From DSOI01 sp041394885 (GTDB taxonomy: Bacteria; Acidobacteriota; Terriglobia; Bryobacterales; Bryobacteraceae): a DNA stretch of 64,000 nucleotides. Of the stretch, positions 51,537 through 60,669 are shown piece by piece (within the stretch, counting starts at the first letter, position 1; the number at the start of each line of letters is the position of its first letter). The notes under the pieces were generated by a model. That model searched no databases. It was not told the origin of the DNA and was given only the letters and a program-made list of their open reading frames with translations. The position numbers and the translations under genes were made by a program. Location of the stretch: NCBI GenBank assembly GCA_041394885.1, contig JAWKHI010000014.1, positions 62,001-126,000 of the forward strand, written 5' to 3'.

Positions 51537-54500
51537 ATGCGAGGTCCTGTGCCGTTTTCATCTCTGCTGCTCTACATAGTACTTCTAGCCTGTGCCGCAT
51601 CCGCGCAAACCACACTCGGCACGGTGCGGGGAACTGTGGTCAACGCCTCCCCGGATCCCGTCCGGCTAACCCATGTCGAGAACGGCCGCGTGCGGGAATC
51701 GAACTCCGGCCGAGACTTCATTTTTACGTTGCTGCCCCCAGGCCGTTACAAACTCGAGATCGCCGCGGCCGGTTTCCATACGCAGGTCCGCGAATTCACA
51801 TTGCCCGTCAATCAGGAGATCCGCATCGATGTCGAGCTCTCCCCCACCTCCGCCACGTCGGTGGATGTCACAGGCACGCGTGAACTGCTGAAGCTCCAGT
51901 CGGCCCACCTTGGCGCTACCGTCGATACGCGCATGATTCAGGGGCTCCCGCTCGACGGCCGCAATTTCCTCGAGCTTTCGCTGCTCACGCCCGGCGCCGT
52001 CCCCGCCGCCCAGGGCTCGGCCGGATCCACCCGCGGTGACTTTGCTCTCAATATCAACGGCGCGCGCGAGGACGGCAACAACTTCGTCCTCGACGGCGTC
52101 TACAACGGCGACCCCAAGCTCAACACCGCCGGCGTCGTCTCCGCCGTCGACGCCATTCGCGAGTTTGAAGTCGTCTCCAGCACCTACGACGCTTCCTTCG
52201 GGCGCAACGGCGGCGGCCAGGTCAACGTCGTCACCCGCTCCGGCGGCAACGATATCCATGGGACGGCGTATCAGTTCTTCCGCAACGGAGCGATGGACTC
52301 ACGCAACTACTTCGCTCCCGCCGGTGAACCTGACCCCCGCTACCAGCGCAACCAGTTCGGCTTCTCCCTGGGAGGCCCGGTTCGCCGCAACCGGACTTTC
52401 CTGTTCGGCGACTACGAAGGGCGCCGCGTCCGCGACGGCATCACCCGCGTCACTAACGTGCCCACGGCGGCCGAGCGCGCCGGTGACTTCTCCCAGTCCG
52501 GTCTGCCGTTTTTAATCGATCCGTTCACCCAGCAGCCATTCCCAGGTAGCCGCATCCCCGCCCAACGCATCCATCCCATCGGCGGGGCGCTCGCCAGCCT
52601 CTATCCCCTGCCCAATCGCGCCGTGCCGCGGCAGAACTACGTCTCCTCGCCCAACCAGCAGGACCGCAACGACCAGTTCGACCTGCGGCTCGATCATCAG
52701 ATCGCCGCCCGCTCGGACCTCTTCTTCCGCTACAGCTTCGGAGACCGTGGTCTGTTCGATCCCTTCGCGGGCCCGTCGTTTCCCGCCGTCGCGGGCTACG
52801 GCAACGATGTGCTGCGGCGCGGCCAGAATCTGACCATCGGCGAAACACGTGCCTTCACGGCCACCCTGCTGAACGAATTTCGCGCCGCTTTCACCCGCGT
52901 TTCCTCGGGTGTCCTCGCCGAGGGCCGCAACGGTGTCACCAATGCTCAGGTCGGCTTGCCGGTGATCTCGGCCAACGCCCGCGACGCCGGACTCACCTAC
53001 ATCACAGTGCCCGGTTATTCCGCGCTCGGTGACGACTTCAACGCCCCGCAGCAATCGGCCACCAATACCTACCAGTTGCTCGACACGGCCACCTGGGCTC
53101 GCGCCGGGCACCTCGTCAAATTCGGTCTCGACTATCGCCGCCTCCAGCAGAACGCCTTTCGCGACGTGCAGTCGCGCGGCTTCATCAACTTCTTCGGATT
53201 CACCGGCAACGCGCTGGCGGAAGTGCTCCAGGGCCTACCCGTTGCCACCGGAGTCGCTCGGCTCGACAATCCCCAATACCTGCGGACGTCGAGCTACAAC
53301 TTTTTCGCTAACGACGCCTGGCGCGTGACGCCCCGTCTCACCGTCAATCTCGGGCTGCGTTATGAGTACAACAGCCCGCCGGTGGATCGCTTCGATCGCG
53401 CCAATGTCTTTGACACTGCCCGTGGCTCGCTCGTCCCCGTCGGTCAGGACGGCACTCCCCGTTCCGCCTATCTGCCCGACAAGAACAACATCGCGCCTCG
53501 CATCGGTGTGTCGTATCTGGTAGGCAACAGCACCGTCGTCCGCGGAGGCTACGGCTTGTACTTTGACCAGTCTTCCCTCGCACCCGGCGAAGGGCTTTAT
53601 TTCAGCGCGCCGTATTTCGACTTCCGCATCTTCGTCGCGCTCCAGCAATTTCCCTTGCTCCTTCACGATCCCTTCCCGGCCAGTTATCCGTTCCCGCTGC
53701 CCAGTTCCGCCACGGCCTTCCAGCGCAACCTCCGCACGCCGTACATGCAGCACTGGAACTTCAACCTGCAACAGAACCTCGGCTCCTCGCGGGTGTTCGA
53801 AATGGGCTACACCGGCTCCAAGGGAACCGGACTGTACTCGGCCCGCGACATCAATCAGCCGGCCCCGAGCGCGGCGCCGCAAAACCCGAGGCCGAACCAG
53901 CGTTTCGACGACATCAATATCCTCGAATCGCGCGCCAATTCAAACTACCACGCCCTCCAAACCCGCTTCCAGCAGCGCTTCTCGCATGGGTTGTCGGCCC
54001 TCGCTTCCTACACCTGGTCCAAGTCCATCGATGACGCCAGCAACTTCTTCGCCTCCGCCGGCGACCCCAACTTCCCGCAGGATTCGCGCAACGTAGCTCT
54101 CGAGCGTGCCCGCTCCAATTTCGACGTTCGCCAGCGCCTGGCCCTCAGCTACGCCTACGATCTTCCGTTTGGTCAGGGGCTTTGGCGCGGCGGCTGGCAG
54201 ACCTTCGGGATCTGGACGTTCCAAACCGGCCGTCCCTTTACGGTTGCGCTTCTTTCCGAGCTAGACAATAGCGGCACCGGACGGTCCGTGCTCGGTTTCG
54301 GCGCCAATGACCGGCCGCATGCTCTGCATGACCCCCGTGTCTCCAGCCCCACGCCGGACCGCTGGTTCGACACCGAGGCCTTCGCTATTCCCGCGCGAGG
54401 CACCTTCGGCAACGCTGGCCGCAACATCGTCGATGGCCCCGGATTGCAGTCGGTCAACGCCTCGGTGGTCAAGAACTTCGCCCTTCGCGAGAACTTCCGC

Positions 54501-54647
54501 CTTCAGTTTCGGGCGGAGTTCTTCAATCTGTTCAACCACACGAACTTCGACTTGCCGGATCTGTTCGTCGGCTCCCCCACCTTCGGCCGTGTCTCATCCG
54601 CGCAATCGCCCCGCCGTCTCCAATTGGGTTTGAAAGCGATTTTCTAA
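51537..54647 (+). CDS. Oar-like TonB-dependent-receptor-type outer-membrane protein
   Basis: 1036 residues with signal peptide (LLYIVLLACAASA). Residues ~30-120 form a carboxypeptidase-regulatory-like domain; ~125-250 a plug-like region (LQSAHLGATVDTRMIQGLPLDGRNFLELS, GGGQVNVVTRSGGNDIHG); ~260-1036 a large beta barrel ending in LKAIF with terminal Phe. This domain order is widespread and highly expanded in Acidobacteria, where it is probably used for uptake of large substrates. No TonB box is evident. The substrate is unknown. It is convergent with the anti-sigma/sigma pair. Confidence 0.9.
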   Translation: MRGPVPFSSLLLYIVLLACAASAQTTLGTVRGTVVNASPDPVRLTHVENGRVRESNSGRDFIFTLLPPGRYKLEIAAAGFHTQVREFTLPVNQEIRIDVELSPTSATSVDVTGTRELLKLQSAHLGATVDTRMIQGLPLDGRNFLELSLLTPGAVPAAQGSAGSTRGDFALNINGAREDGNNFVLDGVYNGDPKLNTAGVVSAVDAIREFEVVSSTYDASFGRNGGGQVNVVTRSGGNDIHGTAYQFFRNGAMDSRNYFAPAGEPDPRYQRNQFGFSLGGPVRRNRTFLFGDYEGRRVRDGITRVTNVPTAAERAGDFSQSGLPFLIDPFTQQPFPGSRIPAQRIHPIGGALASLYPLPNRAVPRQNYVSSPNQQDRNDQFDLRLDHQIAARSDLFFRYSFGDRGLFDPFAGPSFPAVAGYGNDVLRRGQNLTIGETRAFTATLLNEFRAAFTRVSSGVLAEGRNGVTNAQVGLPVISANARDAGLTYITVPGYSALGDDFNAPQQSATNTYQLLDTATWARAGHLVKFGLDYRRLQQNAFRDVQSRGFINFFGFTGNALAEVLQGLPVATGVARLDNPQYLRTSSYNFFANDAWRVTPRLTVNLGLRYEYNSPPVDRFDRANVFDTARGSLVPVGQDGTPRSAYLPDKNNIAPRIGVSYLVGNSTVVRGGYGLYFDQSSLAPGEGLYFSAPYFDFRIFVALQQFPLLLHDPFPASYPFPLPSSATAFQRNLRTPYMQHWNFNLQQNLGSSRVFEMGYTGSKGTGLYSARDINQPAPSAAPQNPRPNQRFDDINILESRANSNYHALQTRFQQRFSHGLSALASYTWSKSIDDASNFFASAGDPNFPQDSRNVALERARSNFDVRQRLALSYAYDLPFGQGLWRGGWQTFGIWTFQTGRPFTVALLSELDNSGTGRSVLGFGANDRPHALHDPRVSSPTPDRWFDTEAFAIPARGTFGNAGRNIVDGPGLQSVNASVVKNFALRENFRLQFRAEFFNLFNHTNFDLPDLFVGSPTFGRVSSAQSPRRLQLGLKAIF

Positions 54648-54660
54648 GCCACGGCGACGG

Positions 54661-54954
54661 CTACAGGGGCCGCGTTGGAGGCGGGTCGCAAGACTCGTTC
54701 CCGGCGGCTTTCTTCGCAGTGCATGTCTTCTCGATTGCGGCGATCAGGCGGTCATGCAGGGCCTCGGGCAGCGGCCGCGGCTCCATTCCCTTGTAAACCT
54801 GGATCGTCTTCTTGGTCGTATCGAAGATCACCCAGCAATTCGGGCAAGACGTCACGTGCTCCTGCAGATGCTCTCGAATTCCGGGATCGGCCGTATCGTC
54901 GAGATAGTCGTTCAACCAGCCGAGAAAGTCCTTACACGACAGCAAAGAAATCAT
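54661..54954 (-). CDS. Zinc-finger anti-sigma factor
   Basis: 97 residues. The ZAS-type site reads EHVTSCPNC (H-x3-C-x2-C) at about residues 32-40, preceded by the helix CKDFLGWLNDYLDD. No membrane helix follows, so it would be a soluble anti-sigma. Its start lies inside the 3' end of the sigma gene (23 nt overlap), so the two are coupled in the usual sigma/anti-sigma way. Confidence 0.88.
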   Translation of the reverse strand: MISLLSCKDFLGWLNDYLDDTADPGIREHLQEHVTSCPNCWVIFDTTKKTIQVYKGMEPRPLPEALHDRLIAAIEKTCTAKKAAGNESCDPPPTRPL

Positions 54955-55591
54955 CCCCCTTGTGCCTGAATTGGCGAGTCAGCCTTTCGCGCAACTGCAG
55001 CCGGGCGCGCAGAAGGCGGCTCTTCACCGCGGGTATGGATAGTTCCAATGCCTCCGCGGTCTCCTCGGTGGACAACTCTTCCACGTCGCGAAGTAGAAAA
55101 ACAGTCCGGTAAATCGGGGATAGTGAATCGATCGCCTCGTCCAGGATTCCCCTCAGTTCCTGTTGGGAGAAGCGCTGCTCCGGCGTCGCCTCCCATACCG
55201 CGATTTCCCGCACCACCGTCTCCTCGCCGGTATCGAGCGGCTCGTCGAGGGACACCTCCTTCGACGTGCGCCGCTTGCGAAGCCTCATGAGGGATTCATT
55301 TACCGCGATCCGCACCAGCCATGTATAGAACTTGGCTGTGCCCTCGAACGAATCCAGGTGCGTGTAGGCCTTCAGGAACGCATCCTGTAGGACATCTTCG
55401 GCGTCCTCCTGGTTCTGAGTGATGTGGCGGGCAAGCCGGAAGATCTTCCGCTCGTACTTTGCCACCAGGCGTCCAAATGCGGCTGCGTCGCCCGCGCGCG
55501 ACTGCTCAACCAAGCCGGCGTCACCGTCGACAGTTCCCGGAGGCACGGGATTGATTTGGGTCGGATTCAAAACGAGGGTGCTCGTTCCCAT
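54932..55591 (-). CDS. ECF sigma factor (RpoE-like)
   Basis: 219 residues. Region 2 is ~35-105 (FGRLVAKYERKIFRLARHITQNQEDAEDVLQDAFLKAY and FYTWLVRIAVNESLMRLRKR) and region 4 is ~150-205 (LSPIYRTVFLLRDVEELSTEETAEALELSIPAVKSRLLRARLQL). The N-terminus (~25 residues) is an uncharged extension. It pairs with the anti-sigma gene it overlaps. The target promoters are not visible in this window. Confidence 0.92.
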   Translation of the reverse strand: MGTSTLVLNPTQINPVPPGTVDGDAGLVEQSRAGDAAAFGRLVAKYERKIFRLARHITQNQEDAEDVLQDAFLKAYTHLDSFEGTAKFYTWLVRIAVNESLMRLRKRRTSKEVSLDEPLDTGEETVVREIAVWEATPEQRFSQQELRGILDEAIDSLSPIYRTVFLLRDVEELSTEETAEALELSIPAVKSRLLRARLQLRERLTRQFRHKGDDFFAVV

Positions 55592-55751
55592 ACTAGCGAA
55601 TCTTCATACCCGGAGCGCGGGTCATCTATCATTTCCAATGCGATCCGCCCGGCATTGGATTCAGGCAATTTGGATTCAGCCACTTCTCGGAGTCAACGAT
55701 CTGCCGTTTCGAGGAGCAAGCCGGATTTCGCCGGGCATTGAGCCCGGATTC

Positions 55752-56594
55752 CTACAGCCGCCGGATTTTGATGTTTCGGAACCATGCCTCGTCGCCGTGG
55801 TTCTGCAAACCCACCGGAGTCTCCGCCTTTGGCCGCTTGGTCAACCCGTCGTGGACGCGAGGCACACCTTTCCACCGCTTGTCGGCGCCTTCCTTGATTT
55901 CCGGTGCGTCCAGTGACGAATCCACCACCTTCTCGCCGTTCAGCCAATGCTCCACCTGCGCGCCGCGCTTCACAATGCGGCTGTGATTGAACTCGCCCAC
56001 GGGCTTGGCCATCGGTTTGGCGGCGGGAACCATGCTGTAGAGCGCACCGGCCTGATATTTGGCGCCCCGCCGCGCATCGGCATGGCCGGTGTCGTCAATC
56101 ACCTGATACTCGAATGCCACCACGTATTCCTCGCCTTGCCCGATCAGGTTGGCGCGGTCCGCCACGGGATGGTCGATCTCATACCCCAGTTGTTCCTCGA
56201 ACGTTTTGAGCTTCTTGTTCAGCTTGCCACGGTCGAGCAGGATGCGATCCTGAATCTGGTACTTGACCCCGCTGTTGCCGCCGGGCGAGATCTTCCAGTC
56301 GAAGACCATTTCGAAGTCACCGAACGCCTCTTTCGTCATTAAGTCCTCGCGGATCTTGGGATGGGCGCGCGATTGGATGCTGCCGTCCGCGATCGTCCAC
56401 GAGTCGGCCGGCGGTGTCCGCTGCCCAGGGTCGTCCCAGGCCTCCAGCGTGGAGCCGTCGAACAACAGCTTCCACCCGGCCTCCTTCTCTTGTTCTGTGA
56501 GCGTATTGTCCGCCGATGGGGTGGCGGTTTTGTTCTCGACCCCGGAACAGGCGGCGAGAGTCAGTACGATTGCGGATACGAACGCGGTTTTCAT
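55752..56594 (-). CDS. DUF1080 (3-keto-disaccharide hydrolase-like) lipoprotein
   Basis: 280 residues. A lipoprotein signal ends LAAC with Cys16. The concanavalin-like DUF1080 fold shows GWKLLFDGSTLEAWDDP, SIQSRAHPKIREDLMTKEAFGDFEMVFDWKI and GGNSGVKYQI, then a late EAWFRNIKIRRL. DUF1080 enzymes and binding proteins are linked to carbohydrate use; several are now assigned to 3-keto-disaccharide hydrolysis. It shares a promoter region with the cytochrome gene on the other strand. Confidence 0.88.
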   Translation of the reverse strand: MKTAFVSAIVLTLAACSGVENKTATPSADNTLTEQEKEAGWKLLFDGSTLEAWDDPGQRTPPADSWTIADGSIQSRAHPKIREDLMTKEAFGDFEMVFDWKISPGGNSGVKYQIQDRILLDRGKLNKKLKTFEEQLGYEIDHPVADRANLIGQGEEYVVAFEYQVIDDTGHADARRGAKYQAGALYSMVPAAKPMAKPVGEFNHSRIVKRGAQVEHWLNGEKVVDSSLDAPEIKEGADKRWKGVPRVHDGLTKRPKAETPVGLQNHGDEAWFRNIKIRRL

Positions 56595-56611
56595 GGTCGG
56601 TGACAGCGATC

Positions 56612-56619
56612 AGTATAAC
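56612..56619. promoter_or_regulatory. Overlapping divergent -10-like elements
   Basis: In GCAGTATAACAAT the plus strand reads TATAAC (56614-56619), 8 nt before a GTG and 11 nt before the ATG of the cytochrome gene. On the minus strand the same bases read TATACT (56612-56617), 17 nt before the DUF1080 ATG. No clear -35 on either side. Confidence 0.45.
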
Positions 56620-56630
56620 AATAGGTAGTG

Positions 56631-58100
56631 ATGCGATTCGTTGTGTTTTTCGCGGCCGGCGCCCTCATGGCCGCCGGCATTCCGCGCACCTGGGACGCCG
56701 ATGAGGTCGCCGTCCTCGAAGTGCCGCTCGCCGATCCGCGCTATTCGCCCATTCACATTTCCGAACAGCTCTACTACCGCCTACCCGAGCGGACCATCTA
56801 CAAGAGCTATCCCGTCTACCATCCCGATCGCGAGCCCGCTGGCTACATGGATTGGCTGAAGCAGCAGGAACCCCAGGTGGCCTTCGATCCGTCCGCTATC
56901 GAATCCAAAGACGACTGGATCCGCGCCGGCGAGATTGTTTTTCAATCTCCCGCATCGTTCGGCCCCGTCTTCTTCGGCGCGGACCAGGTGCGCGATCGCG
57001 AGTTTTATCGCGCCACCGGGACTCCTGTAGGCGCCGATGGCGTGATGCCGTTTGCCCGATGGGTGATTCGAAAGAAGGGCAACGTCGAACTGGGGTCGAT
57101 GGGCTGCGCCACCTGCCATACCCGCATCCTCGACGGCGGACGCGTGGTCCCCGGGGCCCAGGGCAACAATCCCGGAGACCGCCAGGGCGCTTGGATGCTT
57201 CGCCACATGGCTCGCGCCTTTGGTGAGGAAAAGGTGCTCGAGCAGGCTCGCCGATTCGCGCTCCAGTTCGAAGTGCCGTGGCTCCGGAACGATCCCAACC
57301 GCATCGCACGCACCATGTCGCTGGAACAATTGATGGCCGCTGGCGAAGCCATCCCTCCCGGTGTCAATGCCCGCGCCCACACCAGCATGATCGTGCCGCC
57401 GCAGGTTCCCGATCTCATCGGAGTCGCCGAGCGCCGGTACCTCGATCACACCGGGCTGGTCCGCCAACGCTCCATCGGCGATCTCATGCGCTACACCGCT
57501 CTGGTCCAGGACTTGATGGGCTTCGCTCGCTACGGCCCAACGCCATCGGCGCTACAGGAAACGTCGCTTCCGAAAAACGCGTCCCGGTTCAGCGACGCTC
57601 AGTTGTTCGCCCTCGCCACCTATCTGTACTCGCTCGCGCCTCCGCCCAATCCCAACCCGTTCGACGAAAGCGCTGAGCGGGGAAAAAAGGTATTTGCCGC
57701 CGCGCGCTGCGCCGGATGCCATCCCGCTCCACTCTACACGAACAACAAGCTGGTGGCCGTCGATGGCTTTGAGCCCTCCCCGGCGGACCGCAAGCGCTTC
57801 GACGTCATGCAGCGCCGCGTCGGCACCGATCCCCGCTATGCGCTCCAAAGCAAGAAGGGCACCGGCTACTATAAGGTGCCATCGCTCAAAGGGGTCTGGT
57901 ACCGGGGACCCCTCGAACACAACGGCTCCGTCGCTGCCCTCGAAGACTGGTTCGATCCCGCCCGGCTCCAGCCCGATTACGTCCCCACCGGGTTCAATGG
58001 ATCCGCCGCCGGCCGCCGCCCCGTGCCCGGCCATGAGTTCGGTTTGCGATTGAATCCGTCCGACAAACGCGACCTCATCGCCTTCCTGCGCACTCTCTGA
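56631..58100 (+). CDS. Exported di-heme cytochrome c protein
   Basis: About 489 residues with signal peptide (MRFVVFFAAGALMAAG). The N-terminal half holds one heme site, CATCH near residue 160 (MGCATCHTRILDGGR); a second heme domain starts near 340 with CAGCH (RCAGCHPAPLYTNN). It is broadly like cytochrome c peroxidase/MauG-type or thiosulfate-oxidase-like di-heme proteins of Acidobacteria, but no single family signature is decisive. A GTG three bases upstream is an alternative start. Confidence 0.8.
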   Translation: MRFVVFFAAGALMAAGIPRTWDADEVAVLEVPLADPRYSPIHISEQLYYRLPERTIYKSYPVYHPDREPAGYMDWLKQQEPQVAFDPSAIESKDDWIRAGEIVFQSPASFGPVFFGADQVRDREFYRATGTPVGADGVMPFARWVIRKKGNVELGSMGCATCHTRILDGGRVVPGAQGNNPGDRQGAWMLRHMARAFGEEKVLEQARRFALQFEVPWLRNDPNRIARTMSLEQLMAAGEAIPPGVNARAHTSMIVPPQVPDLIGVAERRYLDHTGLVRQRSIGDLMRYTALVQDLMGFARYGPTPSALQETSLPKNASRFSDAQLFALATYLYSLAPPPNPNPFDESAERGKKVFAAARCAGCHPAPLYTNNKLVAVDGFEPSPADRKRFDVMQRRVGTDPRYALQSKKGTGYYKVPSLKGVWYRGPLEHNGSVAALEDWFDPARLQPDYVPTGFNGSAAGRRPVPGHEFGLRLNPSDKRDLIAFLRTL

Positions 58101-58107
58101 GCCTCGC

Positions 58108-59322
58108 CTACTTGAAGTTGCTGTACGGCCCCGCCTGGGAGACGTCGCCCAGGCTCAGTCCATCTTCGTCCCAAACCACCTTGCCGGCGCGGATGGTGGC
58201 GGCGCACCGCAGTTGCTGATTGCCCGTCATCTTCGCGCGGCCGGAATCGAGGTAGACGAATTGGCCGCGCTCCAGTTTCAGGATCGCCACGTCGGCCACG
58301 CTTCCCTCTTTCAATGTGCCCAATTCCGGACGGCGGATCGCTTTCGCCGGATTCACCGTCGACCGTTCGATGATGTGTTCGAGCGAAACACCGAGGTTCA
58401 GGAACTTCGACATCGTCACGATCATCGTGGCCCGCGGCAGCATAATGCTGCTCTTGTGTATGTCGGTGGAGATGGTGTCGGGCAGAAAGCCTTGCTCGAT
58501 CATCGGCTTCGCGATGCGGAACCAGAAGCTGCCGGAGCCATGGCCGACATCGAACAGCACGCCGCGTTTGCGCGCCTCGCGCATGTAAGGCTCCACCTTC
58601 TTGTTGGCGTCCAACTGAGGCGTGAGCCGGCCATAGAAATGTGTATGGATGTCGCCCGGCCGCATGTGCTCGAGAATCAATTCGCGGTAGCCCCGTCCCG
58701 GCTTGGGATGGAAGTCCACCATGACCACGCTGTTGGAGGCTTCGGCGGCCTTCACGGCATTGTCCACCGCGATCCAGTCCGGCGGCTGGTAGTGCGCCGT
58801 CTTGATGCCGACCACCACGTCGCGATGCTTCATCACCGTGGCCGCTGCCTTCTGTACGTCCATCTGCTTGGGATCGTTCTCCACGTCGCCGCCGTACATC
58901 CCCGCCGCCACGATGTTGACGAAGGCGAGCACGCGTGTCACCGCATGATCGATCACGGTGCGCCGGAAGTTCTCAAAAGTATCCGCGCCCGACGATCCGG
59001 CGTCCACCGCCGTAGTCACCCCGGACCGCAGCGCGTTGTGATCGGGGTTGAGATTGAGTGACGCCCCTTGCGCGTCGAAATGCGTATGAATGTCGATCAA
59101 GCCGGGTGTCACGATGTACTCGCCCGCCTCGATGACGATGCGGGCTTGCGATGCTGGCAGTTCTGGCGCCACCCGCGCGATCTTGCCCGCGGTGATCGCC
59201 ACATCGATGCGTCCGTTTCGGTTCGACGCAGGGTCGATCACCCGGCCGTTCTTGATGAGAATGTCGTACAGTTCCGCGGCTGGCAGGCAGGCCGCCATCA
59301 GGATCAGCAGGAGCATTCTCAT
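58108..59322 (-). CDS. Exported amidohydrolase, paralog 1
   Basis: 404 residues with a signal peptide (MRMLLLILMAACLPAA; a Cys in it is not a good lipobox). The amidohydrolase barrel has the HTHFD metal motif (~80, IDIHTHFD), the lysine in VGIKTAHY (~165, likely carboxylated), HMRPGDIHTHFYG (~220) and the metal Asp in DTISTDIH (~280). Similar to dihydroorotase-like/enamidase-type enzymes. It is encoded immediately after a paralog (the start overlaps its stop by 4 nt), so both act on related cyclic amides or similar compounds in the periplasm. Substrate unknown. Confidence 0.88.
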   Translation of the reverse strand: MRMLLLILMAACLPAAELYDILIKNGRVIDPASNRNGRIDVAITAGKIARVAPELPASQARIVIEAGEYIVTPGLIDIHTHFDAQGASLNLNPDHNALRSGVTTAVDAGSSGADTFENFRRTVIDHAVTRVLAFVNIVAAGMYGGDVENDPKQMDVQKAAATVMKHRDVVVGIKTAHYQPPDWIAVDNAVKAAEASNSVVMVDFHPKPGRGYRELILEHMRPGDIHTHFYGRLTPQLDANKKVEPYMREARKRGVLFDVGHGSGSFWFRIAKPMIEQGFLPDTISTDIHKSSIMLPRATMIVTMSKFLNLGVSLEHIIERSTVNPAKAIRRPELGTLKEGSVADVAILKLERGQFVYLDSGRAKMTGNQQLRCAATIRAGKVVWDEDGLSLGDVSQAGPYSNFK

Positions 59323-60644
59323 TGGATCACCTCGTATTCGCCCGCGGTCTTCCAGTCCGGAAAACCGCGGCCCTCGAGATCGTACACCAGCTTGCCGGCG
59401 CGGATTGTGAGAACATTTTCAAGCTTCTTCGTTCCCAGCTTCTTCTTGCCCCATGCATCCTTGAAAGCGAACACGCCGTCTCGCATCGCGAGCACGGCCA
59501 CGTCGGCCTCGCGCCCCTCTCCGAGCGTTCCGATGTCGGGAAAGCGTTTGATCGCTTTCGCCGGTGCTTCCGTCGATTTGCGGACGGCGTCCTGCAGCTT
59601 CATGCCGAGCAGCATCAGCTTCGACATGCAGTTCGGCATATCCGATTGCTGGATCATGATGCTTGACGAATGCAGGTCCGTCGAAATGGTGTCGGGCCAG
59701 AAGCCCTGGCGCGCAGCCGCGGTCGCCACAGGCCAAAGGAAGCTCCCGCCGCCGTGGCCCAGGTCAAACAGGACACCGCGGCGACGGGCCTCGAGCGCGT
59801 AATCCTGAACCTTGCCGTTGAAGCGGCTGACGATCTCCACCTGCCTGTCATTGAACATGTGCGTGTGCATGTCGCCCGGACGCATCACGTCGAGCAGCTT
59901 TTCCCGCGACGTCCGGCCGGTGTTGGTGAAGATCTTGTCGTCCACCATTACGGGTACTTCCGCCAGCCTGCCGGCTTCGATCCCGCGTTTCAGCGCATCC
60001 CATCCCGGTTTGCCGAAGTGTGCGACTTTGATGCCGACGATCACGTCGCGATTTGCCTTGATCACCGCGGCGGTCTTGTCGGGTAACATATCCTCCACGT
60101 TGTCTTCCGATACCGAGCCCGTCATCCCGTAGCCCGCGATGTTGATCAGCGCGAGAACCCGGGTTGCCGACGGGCCGACGATCTTTTTCTTGAAGTCCGC
60201 GTAGGTGCGGTAGCCGGGGCCGCCCGCATCCACCACCGTCGTCGCGCCGGTCACCAACGCCGTGTCGTCGGGAAAAATCGCACCGGAGTATCCATAGGTG
60301 TGGAAATGCAGATCGATCAATCCGGGCACCACGTAGCGATCCTTCACGTCGATCGCTTTGCGAGCTTCCGTGGCCGGGATGTTTTCGGCCACACGGGCGA
60401 TCTTGCCGCCCGCGATCGCCACGTCGCGCACCGCGTCGATGCCGTTGGCGGGGTCAATCACGTGGCCGCCCTTCAGCACGATATCGTATGTCTGCGCGTG
60501 TGCGGAGGCGATCAGCCATGCCATGACGGCGGCTCGGAGCGCAATGGCCGCGCCGGCGCGACTCCAAACCGCCGCCAGTTCGCGGAGTATCGGCAGCCGC
60601 AGCGAGCCCGCCTGGCGCGCGTTCCGAAAAGGAGTATGAACCAT
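59319..60644 (-). CDS. Exported amidohydrolase, paralog 2
   Basis: 441 residues from the ATG at 60644, with an unusually long leader whose hydrophobic core is near residues 32-50 (RAAVMAWLIASAHAQ). Metal motifs match the neighbour: LIDLHFHTYG (~95), VGIKVAHFG (~190), HMRPGDMHTHMFN and DTISTDLHSSS. Close similarity over the full length and head-to-tail order indicate a tandem duplication. A -10-like TATACT 7 nt before this ATG supports the start and a leaderless transcript. It is divergent from the CocE-type gene (25 nt between). Confidence 0.85.
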   Translation of the reverse strand: MVHTPFRNARQAGSLRLPILRELAAVWSRAGAAIALRAAVMAWLIASAHAQTYDIVLKGGHVIDPANGIDAVRDVAIAGGKIARVAENIPATEARKAIDVKDRYVVPGLIDLHFHTYGYSGAIFPDDTALVTGATTVVDAGGPGYRTYADFKKKIVGPSATRVLALINIAGYGMTGSVSEDNVEDMLPDKTAAVIKANRDVIVGIKVAHFGKPGWDALKRGIEAGRLAEVPVMVDDKIFTNTGRTSREKLLDVMRPGDMHTHMFNDRQVEIVSRFNGKVQDYALEARRRGVLFDLGHGGGSFLWPVATAAARQGFWPDTISTDLHSSSIMIQQSDMPNCMSKLMLLGMKLQDAVRKSTEAPAKAIKRFPDIGTLGEGREADVAVLAMRDGVFAFKDAWGKKKLGTKKLENVLTIRAGKLVYDLEGRGFPDWKTAGEYEVIQ

Positions 60645-60651
60645 AAGAGGC

Positions 60652-60661
60652 AGTATATAAT
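60652..60661. promoter_or_regulatory. Symmetric bidirectional -10 element
   Basis: The 25-nt gap between the divergent genes contains CAGTATATAAT. Plus strand: TATAAT (60656-60661), 8 nt before the ATG at 60670. Minus strand: TATACT (60652-60657), 7 nt before the ATG at 60644. With a normal -10 to start-site distance both messages would begin at or next to their start codons, i.e. leaderless. Confidence 0.55.
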
Positions 60662-60669
60662 CGCTGACG

